Shown here: positions 26,500-33,864 of the stretch, in pieces
Position numbering within the stretch: the stretch's first letter is position 1
Layout of the letters: every line of letters starts with the position of its first letter
Source: Microcoleus sp036705565
Lineage (GTDB): Bacteria > Cyanobacteriota > Cyanobacteriia > Cyanobacteriales > Microcoleaceae
Length of the DNA: 64,000 bases
Strand: one strand, 5' to 3'
Assembly (NCBI GenBank): GCA_036705565.1
Contig: JAUBUY010000038.1
Translations under genes and position numbers: made by a program
The notes under the pieces: generated by a model
Seen by the model: only the letters and a program-made list of their open reading frames with translations
The model's database searches: none
What the model was told of the DNA's origin: nothing

Positions 26500-27514
26500 T
26501 GAGTTTGAAGAAATTATACAAAGAGGATTAAAAAATAATATGCCGCGAGATGCCAAATTGATAACTGTTGGGCAAATTCTTTATGCAGTTACCCGCGATG
26601 AGCTGACAAATAAAGAAGGTTGGCAGCTTGAAGCAATGCTGGGAGGCAGAAAAAACTGGGAAGAGGCACTTGAGTACAGCATTTTTGGCTATCCAGTAGA
26701 TACAGAAATGCCATCTTTAGACAAACCTCTAATTATTGCCGGCAAAACTTTTCATTCTCGTTTGATGACGGGGACGGGAAAATATCGCAGCATCGCAGAA
26801 ATGCAGCAAAGTGTCAACGCTAGCAGGTGCGAAATTGTGACTGTAGCTGTGCGGCGAGTGCAAACAAATGCTCCGGGGCATGAAGGATTGGCAGAGGCTC
26901 TCGATTGGACTAAAATCTGGATGCTGCCAAATACTGCCGGTTGTCAAACTGCGGATGAGGCGATTAGAGTAGCTCGTTTAGGGCGGGAAATGGCGAAACT
27001 TTTAGGGCAAGAAGACAATAATTTTGTCAAATTAGAAGTGATTCCCGATGCTAAATATTTGCTGCCCGATCCGATCGGCACTTTGGAAGCTGCAGAACAA
27101 TTAGTCAAAGAAGGTTTTGCCGTTTTGCCCTACATCAATGCCGATCCCCTGCTGGCAAAACGCCTAGAAGAAGTCGGTTGTGCGACAGTCATGCCTTTAG
27201 GTTCGCCCATCGGTTCCGGGCAAGGGATCAACAATGCGGCCAACATTCAAATAATTATTGACACGGTGAAGGTTCCTGTGGTAGTCGATGCGGGTATCGG
27301 AACCCCCAGCGAAGCGGCGCGAGCAATGGAAATGGGAGCAGATGCACTGTTGATTAATTCGGCGATCGCCAATGCCCAAAATTCCCCGGCAATGGCAAAA
27401 GCAATGTCCATGGCAGCAGAAGCGGGGCGGATGGCGTACTTAGCAGGCAGAATGCCGATCAAAGATTACGCGATCGCCTCTTCCCCCCAAACAGGCACCG
27501 TCACATCCAAATAA
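26483..27514 (+). CDS. thiG: Thiazole synthase ThiG with an N-terminal extension of about 75 residues
   Basis: 343 residues, longer than the usual ThiG (about 260). From residue 76 (ATG at 26708) it is a normal ThiG: LDKPLIIAGKTFHSRLMTGT, VRRVQTNAPG, KLEVIPDAKYLLPD and the C-terminal VVVDAGIGTPSEAA. It forms the thiazole phosphate of thiamine from DXP, ThiS thiocarboxylate and dehydroglycine. The first 75 residues (MEDVFNEFEEIIQRGLKNNM on) are unlike ThiG, acidic and helical, and read like a small separate protein; the ribosome binding site belongs to this extension. It may be the immunity protein of the upstream nuclease, fused in frame to ThiG. Internal initiation at 26708 is an alternative. 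Confidence 0.9.
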   Translation: MEDVFNEFEEIIQRGLKNNMPRDAKLITVGQILYAVTRDELTNKEGWQLEAMLGGRKNWEEALEYSIFGYPVDTEMPSLDKPLIIAGKTFHSRLMTGTGKYRSIAEMQQSVNASRCEIVTVAVRRVQTNAPGHEGLAEALDWTKIWMLPNTAGCQTADEAIRVARLGREMAKLLGQEDNNFVKLEVIPDAKYLLPDPIGTLEAAEQLVKEGFAVLPYINADPLLAKRLEEVGCATVMPLGSPIGSGQGINNAANIQIIIDTVKVPVVVDAGIGTPSEAARAMEMGADALLINSAIANAQNSPAMAKAMSMAAEAGRMAYLAGRMPIKDYAIASSPQTGTVTSK

Positions 27515-27583
27515 ATTCCTGAATTTTCCTGGGCGCTTTTTTGGTAGAGTTGTAAGCATCAAAAATATTAAGGATTGTGACTG

Positions 27584-27751
27584 ATGCCTTACATCAAAGA
27601 TGACGATGGACGCCTGAACAACTTTGCTAAAGAGCCGAAGGTGTATGAAGCCGTACCTCCCAACAAAAATCAGCAACGCAACTACATCATCATGGGTATT
27701 GCAGCAGCCATGTTAGTCGCCGGTTTGGTGTACGTGGCTGCCTCCGTCTGA
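27584..27751 (+). CDS. psb34: Ssl1498/Psb34-family one-helix photosystem II protein
   Basis: 55 residues: MPYIKDDDGRLNNFAKEPKV, then a linker, then one membrane helix (IIMGIAAAMLVAGLVYVAAS, about 35-54). The family, first known as Ssl1498 in Synechocystis, is a light-harvesting-like protein that takes part in late assembly of photosystem II. Lies 69 bases after thiG on the same strand; a terminator-like hairpin follows at 27808, so it may be the last gene of the unit. Confidence 0.85.
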   Translation: MPYIKDDDGRLNNFAKEPKVYEAVPPNKNQQRNYIIMGIAAAMLVAGLVYVAASV

Positions 27752-27807
27752 AAACTGGCCTGAGACTCAAAGCTGCTTCAAATCGCAATTTTAAATAATC
27801 CTTCGAG

Positions 27808-27844
27808 AAACCATGTTTTCCTTTCCCAAGGAAACATGGTTTTT
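27808..27844 (+). terminator. Rho-independent terminator after psb34
   Basis: Stem AAACCATGTTTTCC with GGAAACATGGTTT, short pyrimidine loop, followed by a run of T. It lies about 57 bases past the psb34 stop codon. Confidence 0.75.
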
Positions 27845-28047
27845 GTGTTTCAATACAAAGCAGGTAGTTGCGACAATCCTGAAGCGTGCCGAGCGAGCCC
27901 GAAAGCTAAATAAGACCAGCATAAATTTGGTGTTTTCCTCTCTGCTGTTGGGTTCAGGGACTTGGGTTGCAAATACTAACACGGGTTCGTCACTCACATA
28001 AAATTGCCAATTGAAAATCTACAATCCTTTAGTCATCACCGGTGCGA

Positions 28048-28198
28048 TTGACAATTCCCGCATCCAGGATACCCGCCACGTGATTCATCCGTCCAGAAAT
28101 AAAAAACCTGTATCCGAGAAACTTGCCGAACGTATTTATCTCGCGCAAGTCAAGGCTTCAATCTAAAATCTAAAATCTAAAATCTAAAATCGATTGAC
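28048..28198 (+). repeat. Dispersed 150-165-bp repeat, copy 2
   Basis: Same order of blocks as copy 1 (8012-8176, inverted) and copy 3 (57183-57336), including the terminal TCTAAAA array. It lies upstream of the TPR gene; a further TCTAAAA array is at 28258-28305. Confidence 0.85.
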
Positions 28199-28314
28199 TG
28201 CCTTCGGGGCGCAAGTTGTGAGTTATGAGCGATCGAGATTTCAACTTTCAACTCTACAATCTAAAATCTACAATCCAAAATCTAAAATCTAAAATCTAAA
28301 ATCGGCTGATCCTG

Positions 28315-30585
28315 ATGTCTATTCCTTCCCAAAAAGTTTCTAGCTCGAACAAGCTGATCTACCAACGCTTGAAACAGGCGATCGACCTCAATTTACGCCG
28401 TCAAATTTTTATTGCCGCCTGCGACGACTTGTGCTTGCGAGACTGTCTGGCAGCCCGCTTGCAGACAGAATTAGCCGCAGAGAGCGCAGGCTCCGATCCT
28501 CGCTCCCCGATCGACTACCCCCGATTTGTCAGCTTGGAACTCGACTTGAGCGATCCAAATCCTTGGGGTTCGATCGCCGCGTGGCTGACTCAACACCCAC
28601 CGCCCCAAAACAGGGGCAGCTACAGCCCTTTGCCGGGATTTCAAATTATCGGGGCAGAACACCTGACAAGGCAGTCAGCAGCCGTGCAGTGGTCGTTCCT
28701 GAGCTATTTGAGAGACATCGAAGCAAACCTGCAAATGTGCGAGTCTACTCTGTTGCTGTGGGTGTCGCGCCCCTGGCTGAGTTCGATCGAGCAATCGGCC
28801 CCAGAATTTTGGCACTGGCGAACCGGAGTATTTGAGTTTGAAGGCGAACCAACTCCAGCTAAGGAAGACTTCGGGCACTTTGAGGACTTCGGAAACTCAG
28901 GAGACTTGCGAAACCTGCGCGACAGCGGAGACTTTGGCAACAAACTTTTAATATCTTCTTTGTCTGGACAATCCCCAATTCCCGACGAACAATTCCCAAT
29001 TTCCTATCCCCCGTCTCCAGCCCCTGATTCTAAATCCGTCCAACTGGCAGATGAGGAACAATCCCCAATTTCCTATCCCCCGTCTCCAGCGCCAGATTCT
29101 AAATCCGTCCAACTGGCAGATTTGGTTTTAGCAGCAGCTTCTGAGGATTTGGCAGCCGAAAATAATCCCGCATCAGAGGAGAATTTTCTGCCGCTGCAAA
29201 CCCTGCAATACATCGAACTGCTGCAAGAACATCAGTGTTGTTGTGAAGCATTAGCTTTGGCTTATCACGGTTTGGGAAATTACTACCGCGATCGCATTCT
29301 GGGCGGAGACATTTCAGAGCAAAACCTGACCATCGCCATTGGTGCGATCGAACAAGTGATTGCGTATCTCGAAGTTGACAGCAAGTCGCAGCAAAATCAA
29401 CCACTAACTGAGGAATGCGCGCGGCTGATTGCCCAATTGACACAAAATTTAACTCAGTACGCCCAGGAGTCCCACAGCCTACCGCCAATTTCCGATCTGC
29501 TCAACGATCTCGGCACTCTCTACTGGATGCTATCGCGCGATCGCACGCAGCATAACGCCTCAGATCCAGTATCCAGCCTTGAACGCAGCATCGCCCTCTA
29601 CCTTGAAGGTTTGAACCGAACAGATGCCGAAACCGTACCCCAAACCCGCGTTAGATTAAACAAAAATTTGGGAATCGCCTCGGCAGATTTAGCTCGCTAT
29701 CGAGACAAGACAGAGAACTTGCAGCACGCAGTTGCAGCTTACCAACAAGCGCTGCTGGATCTCGATCCCGCCGTGGAGCCCCAGCAGTACGCTGCAGCTC
29801 AGAATAATTTGGCGACAGCATACTGGAATTTAGCTCAAGATGGTGAGCCGATCGTATATCTCAAAAGTGCGATCGCAGCTTACACCCAAGCCCTCTCCTG
29901 TTACAGTCCCGAACGAGAACCCCTCAACTATGCCGGAGTGCAAAACAACCTCGGTACCGCCTGCTGGAACCTCGCCCAGCACCAACCCTCAGAACCCCTG
30001 CTAGTCAGGGCGATTTCCGCCTACCGCGAAGCCTTGAAATACCGCACCAGAGAATTAGTACCCGCAGCAGCAGCAGCCACCTACAACAATCTCGGTACCG
30101 CTTATTGGCATTTGGCGAACCAGTTTCAGCAGAAACAGGCGCGGACGGAATCATTGCAGCAGGCGATTACCGCCTACGAAGCCGCCTTGGATATCGCCGG
30201 AAAGCTCGATCGAACCCAACTCACCTTTGACGCCTTGGCCGCCCGCAACAATCTCGGACTAGCCCACTATCAACTAGCCACCGACCCAGATTTCGCCACT
30301 AACAAAGTCGCACAGACAAGCCATCTAGAAGCAGCACTGCACCACCAGTTGCAAGTGTGCGCCGAATGGGGACAATATCTCAATGACAAAGGGTTAATAT
30401 ATGGGGATAAACTCAACCTGCAAGCCACGGCAAACTCCCAAGCTGCTGATTCCCGGCAAACAGCATTGAGCTATATTGTCAAAACGATTAGAGCTTTCTA
30501 TAGTGAATGTGGGCTGCCAGGCCAAAATTTAGCCTTATCCAAAGTTCCCGGAGATTTATTGCCCGAAATCTTGCGTAGGTTATAA
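28315..30585 (+). CDS. Cyanobacterial tetratricopeptide-repeat protein
   Basis: 756 residues. About 1-185 form a folded N-terminal domain resembling an NTPase fold without a recognisable P-loop. Residues about 195-275 are low-complexity and include a 69-bp (23-residue) tandem duplication of SPISYPPSPAPDSKSVQLAD; it looks like an inserted repeat. About 290-690 contain many TPR units (such as AYQQALLDLDPAVEPQQYAA and NNLGTAYWHLANQF, with Trp/Tyr/Gly/Ala at TPR positions). Probably a protein-interaction platform; the role is unknown. An OmpR-type regulator gene follows after 105 bases on the same strand. Confidence 0.8.
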   Translation: MSIPSQKVSSSNKLIYQRLKQAIDLNLRRQIFIAACDDLCLRDCLAARLQTELAAESAGSDPRSPIDYPRFVSLELDLSDPNPWGSIAAWLTQHPPPQNRGSYSPLPGFQIIGAEHLTRQSAAVQWSFLSYLRDIEANLQMCESTLLLWVSRPWLSSIEQSAPEFWHWRTGVFEFEGEPTPAKEDFGHFEDFGNSGDLRNLRDSGDFGNKLLISSLSGQSPIPDEQFPISYPPSPAPDSKSVQLADEEQSPISYPPSPAPDSKSVQLADLVLAAASEDLAAENNPASEENFLPLQTLQYIELLQEHQCCCEALALAYHGLGNYYRDRILGGDISEQNLTIAIGAIEQVIAYLEVDSKSQQNQPLTEECARLIAQLTQNLTQYAQESHSLPPISDLLNDLGTLYWMLSRDRTQHNASDPVSSLERSIALYLEGLNRTDAETVPQTRVRLNKNLGIASADLARYRDKTENLQHAVAAYQQALLDLDPAVEPQQYAAAQNNLATAYWNLAQDGEPIVYLKSAIAAYTQALSCYSPEREPLNYAGVQNNLGTACWNLAQHQPSEPLLVRAISAYREALKYRTRELVPAAAAATYNNLGTAYWHLANQFQQKQARTESLQQAITAYEAALDIAGKLDRTQLTFDALAARNNLGLAHYQLATDPDFATNKVAQTSHLEAALHHQLQVCAEWGQYLNDKGLIYGDKLNLQATANSQAADSRQTALSYIVKTIRAFYSECGLPGQNLALSKVPGDLLPEILRRL
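28971..29120. repeat. 69-bp tandem duplication inside the TPR gene
   Basis: CCCAATTTCCTATCCCCCGT begins at 28995 and again at 29064, exactly 69 bases apart, so the reading frame is kept. The sequence has the character of the GGGAATTGGGAA-type intergenic repeats seen at 33084-33137. Confidence 0.85.
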
Positions 30586-30690
30586 ATATGGCTATAACTA
30601 TTAAAAGCTCAATTTTTTCGAGATTTGTATCCAGTTTTCTATTATTATGGCTGAATATTCTTGCCTAATTCTTCAAGCAAACTTGTGGTC

Positions 30691-31383
30691 ATGGCCCCTG
30701 TAAAAATTCTTGTGGTTGATGACGACCCGGCAATCCGAAATTTAATTCACCGTTTTTTGAGCCAGCAAGGTTATCAAGTTGAGTCTGGCGAGGACGGTCA
30801 GACTGGTCTGGAATTATTTGAGCAACTCAATCCTGACTTAGTAGTTCTAGATGTAAATTTACCTGATACAACTGGCTATAAACTGTGTCAAGAAATGCAA
30901 AGACGCACGGGCGTGTTTGTGTTGATGCTGACTGCCCGAACCGATGAAGCTGACAAAATGAAAGGGTTTGCCGAAGGTGCTGACGACTACATTACTAAAC
31001 CTTTTAGTCTTGTAGAGATTGGAGCTCGCGTTGCAGCAATTTTGAAGCGTAAACGCATTGTTACTCCCGCGGAACAACAAAGTCTTACTTTTGGAGAGCT
31101 ACTAATAGATCCGGTTCGCCGCGAGGTAATTCTCGGCAGCCAGATAGTTGCTTTGACTGCTTTAGAATTCGACCTGCTGTACTGTTTGGCTAGCAAACCC
31201 GGTCGCGTGTGGAGGCGATCGGAATTGCTGCATGAAGTGTGGGACTACGAGTATGTAGGAGCCGATCGCGTGGTGGATGTTCATATCGGTCAAATTCGCC
31301 GCAAAATTGAACTAGATCCCAATCAAATGCCGATGATTCAAACCGTCAGGGGGGTGGGTTACAAGTTTGAGCCAACAACCTAG
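30691..31383 (+). CDS. OmpR/PhoB-family response regulator
   Basis: 230 residues from the ATG at 30691; an upstream in-frame TTG at 30661 is less likely. Receiver domain at about 5-120 with the acidic pair DDD (positions 10-12), the phosphorylated Asp in VVLDVNLPD (about 55) and Lys in DDYITKPF. The DNA-binding winged helix covers about 130-228 (ALEFDLLYCLASKPGRVWRR, VDVHIGQIRRKIE). No histidine kinase is adjacent; the multi-PAS kinase 2.5 kb downstream is on the same strand but not evidently coupled. Confidence 0.93.
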   Translation: MAPVKILVVDDDPAIRNLIHRFLSQQGYQVESGEDGQTGLELFEQLNPDLVVLDVNLPDTTGYKLCQEMQRRTGVFVLMLTARTDEADKMKGFAEGADDYITKPFSLVEIGARVAAILKRKRIVTPAEQQSLTFGELLIDPVRREVILGSQIVALTALEFDLLYCLASKPGRVWRRSELLHEVWDYEYVGADRVVDVHIGQIRRKIELDPNQMPMIQTVRGVGYKFEPTT

Positions 31384-31430
31384 TAGCATTCGCCGGCACG
31401 TCCGTCGGCACACCAGGCAGAAGGCAGTAT

Positions 31431-31490
31431 AGGGGCGGGTTCACCAATATCTCTGATTCACATCCTCGATATTTGTAAACCCGCCCTCCC
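31431..31490. repeat. GGGCGGGTTT inverted repeat
   Basis: Hairpin between the convergent response-regulator and protoporphyrinogen-oxidase genes; may terminate both transcripts. Confidence 0.65.
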
Positions 31491-31501
31491 CACACAAGAA
31501 T

Positions 31502-32989
31502 TCAGATCGATCGAGTATCTGATTGTTTTTTCTGCAAATACTCGCCCACTTCTCGTGCACGCTCAAAACCCCTTCGCACGCAATCTCCCAAAGCCACGCC
31601 GCCAACGTAGTTACTGCACAAATACACCCCCGGCAAAGATTTTAAGCCCTCATCGATTTGTTGCAGGCGATCGAAATGCCCCAAATTGTACTGAGGAATC
31701 GCCCGCTTCCACACATTCACCGCTAAAACTTTTGGCTGTGGCACATCTGGTTTCAGCAAAATCCGAGACAAATCTCGGTGCACCTCCCGAACGATTTCTT
31801 CTGAGTCGAGATTGCCAATTTCCGAGTCTGTTGCCCCGCCGATGAAACTGGTGAGAGTGTGCCAGCCTGCAGGCGTGCGATCGGCAAATAAACTTGATGT
31901 CCAAATCGTCCCCAGAGTGCGAATTCCCTGCCCCCTCGGAATTAAATTTCCAAAACCTACTAATTTACCCTTGACATCCGAATGCGGATATGCTAATACC
32001 ACGCAGGCAACCGTAGGATAAGTAAAAGCTTGTAAAGCGCTGCTAACTTCCGGTTGCAGAGGCTGCAACAAATCGGCTGTAACGTAAGCGGGCGTTGTCA
32101 AAACCACGGTACGCGCCTCAACTTCCTGCTGTCCGTCGGGCGTCGAGAATACAGCAATGTAAGTTTCGCGTTCTGTACGATCGAGGCGAGTCAGATGCCA
32201 GTTGAGTTTCAGTCGATCGCCCAATTCAGCAGCGATCGCCTCTGGCAAAGCTTTCAACCCCTGTTTAAACGAACCCAACTCCCCCGGCCTAGTTTTAGGA
32301 ACATTCGGGTCTGCAACAGTCTTTAGCCCCCCCTTGGTAAGGGGGGGTTGGGGGGGTCTTTTCCTAGCAGAAAGCAGCGCCCCCGCCACCAGCCCGCCAC
32401 CCAGATCGGCCATCTTTGCTACCCGGCCAAAAGCCGCCGCTGCGCTAAGTTGTTGCGGATCGCCCGCATAAACCCCAGAAACAAAAGGTTCCACCAACCG
32501 CTGCATCACTTCCGTCCCCAGATGACGGCGGAAAAATTGAGAAACAGTTTCCTCGTTACCCTGCTGCGAAAGTCCAGCGCCCATTGCCGGCGCGACAAAC
32601 CCCAAAGCCCCGAACAACGCCCGCAGTTTCCCCGGAAAACTCAGTAACTGAGACTGAATCATCGCCGGTGGAGTCATCGGCACCGGTTGCAGCTTTTTTT
32701 GCCAATACACAAAACGAGGCAATTTGCGATCGGCAAAAATCAACTCCTGCTTCAATCCCACATCCACAGCCAACTTCATCAATTCTGGCGTCGGCGAAAA
32801 ACTGTTCGGGCCCTCCTCCCAGAGAAACCCCCCCGCTGTCACAGTGGTGATGTTCCCGCCCACACGTCCCTGACTCTCAGCGACTAAAATCTTCAGCGAG
32901 GATGGACTCGTTGCTTCCTTGTGAAGTGCGTGCGCCAAACTCAAACCGCTAATACCTGCACCCACAATCAAGGTATCTAATAGTTCCAT
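31502..32989 (-). CDS. hemY: Protoporphyrinogen oxidase (FAD, HemY type)
   Basis: Oxidises protoporphyrinogen IX to protoporphyrin IX, the last common step before heme and chlorophyll. 495 residues. FAD-binding motif VGAGISGLSLAHALH at about 8-22, PPOX-like EEGPNSFSPTPELM and the C-terminal YVGGVALGDCVRRGFERA. Similar to the oxygen-dependent plant plastid type. Residues about 210-222 (RPPQPPLTKGGLK, DNA 32321-32361) are a translated CCCCCCTT...AAGGGGGG hairpin repeat placed just before the conserved PKTRPGELGSF. Monocistronic. Confidence 0.93.
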   Translation of the reverse strand: MELLDTLIVGAGISGLSLAHALHKEATSPSSLKILVAESQGRVGGNITTVTAGGFLWEEGPNSFSPTPELMKLAVDVGLKQELIFADRKLPRFVYWQKKLQPVPMTPPAMIQSQLLSFPGKLRALFGALGFVAPAMGAGLSQQGNEETVSQFFRRHLGTEVMQRLVEPFVSGVYAGDPQQLSAAAAFGRVAKMADLGGGLVAGALLSARKRPPQPPLTKGGLKTVADPNVPKTRPGELGSFKQGLKALPEAIAAELGDRLKLNWHLTRLDRTERETYIAVFSTPDGQQEVEARTVVLTTPAYVTADLLQPLQPEVSSALQAFTYPTVACVVLAYPHSDVKGKLVGFGNLIPRGQGIRTLGTIWTSSLFADRTPAGWHTLTSFIGGATDSEIGNLDSEEIVREVHRDLSRILLKPDVPQPKVLAVNVWKRAIPQYNLGHFDRLQQIDEGLKSLPGVYLCSNYVGGVALGDCVRRGFERAREVGEYLQKKQSDTRSI

Positions 32990-33083
32990 ATTACATAGAA
33001 AAATATCGCAATCTTTATGTTACATGGCTTTGCACGGCTTGCGTTCTTTGCCTCGCGTACTGCCAAACCGCTTTCAGATTAGC

Positions 33084-33137
33084 GAATTGGGAATTGGGAA
33101 TCGGGAATTGGGAATCGGGAATTGGGAATTGGGAATC
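33084..33137. repeat. GGGAATT/GGGAATC tandem heptamers
   Basis: Tandem seven-base units with period 7 (GGGAATTGGGAATCGGGAAT), a common short tandem repeat of this kind of genome. Confidence 0.85.
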
Positions 33138-33689
33138 GGTAAGCTGTCGGGCATTTCTTAAGCATTTTTCTCGCAGGTTGTGGATTAACCTCTGCCCGTC
33201 TCCCCGTCTCCCCGTCTCTCCATCTCGCTTTTGTATCCGCTGGGTCTGCTTTAAAAAAAGAGCATCTGCTTTAATTAAGCTATATTCCCAAAAATACTAT
33301 TTGTTTAAAATTTTTGTATTATAGGGAACAGCGCCGAAAATTGCACCGGGAAACGCAGCAGTACAGTGTCCAAAAAGATTTGACTGGGTTAAACTAACTT
33401 TAGGAAAATTGGAGAGCTTAAGCAAGTCAGCACCCCGCTCGGAAGAGATGGGGCTTTATGCCCTAATCAAAAGACATAGTTGACCAGCTATCGTCTTAAC
33501 TGATTAGGTTATCAAAAATATGGGTGTAGCTCAAGCTGCTATGAGATAGCGGGTGAAATATTTGAAACGGTAATTGTTCCGTGGAAAGTAGATCGCAAAA
33601 GTACCAAGTGACCAAGTAGCCCTGTGTAGTAATAATCAATATTCAAGGCGGTTAAAACTGCCTGATGAGTGCTACCTCGATCGGTCTAC

Positions 33690-33810
33690 TCACATCTTGC
33701 ACCATTCTCGCTTAACAGGCTTTCCGGCTTGTTCCACAAAGATTTAATTTCTTGTGGGTTTGGCATCCTGCCCGCTCATAAAAGCTTATTGAAAATGGTG
33801 CAACATATGA
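33690..33810. repeat. MITE family 3, copy 1
   Basis: Arms TCACATCTTGCACCATT and its counterpart AATGGTGCAACATATGA; internal sequence contains AACAGGCTTTCCGGC and AAAGCTTATTGA. Copy 2 is at 39708-39832. Confidence 0.75.
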
Positions 33811-33864
33811 GCCTAAAGACACGAGGTTTCCATAATACTAAGCTTTTCTCATGAAAAAATACCC

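Larger units (their letters stand above)
32990..33864. other. 875-bp intergenic region upstream of the multi-PAS kinase
   Basis: Holds GGGAATTGGGAAT heptamer-like repeats (33084-33137), an open frame without a start codon at 33325-33483 and MITE family 3 copy 1 (33690-33810). Between 33484 and 33690 the sequence looks structured (several short hairpins such as GCTCAAGCTGC) but fits no RNA family I recognise. No supported gene. Confidence 0.5.

Noticed and set aside
27813..28001. 62-codon frame after psb34 on both strands
   Set aside because: Starts within the terminator hairpin; composition not protein-like on either strand.
33640..33690. CTGATGAG near 33660 as a hammerhead ribozyme core
   Set aside because: The required GAAA after stem II and a matching stem III are absent.
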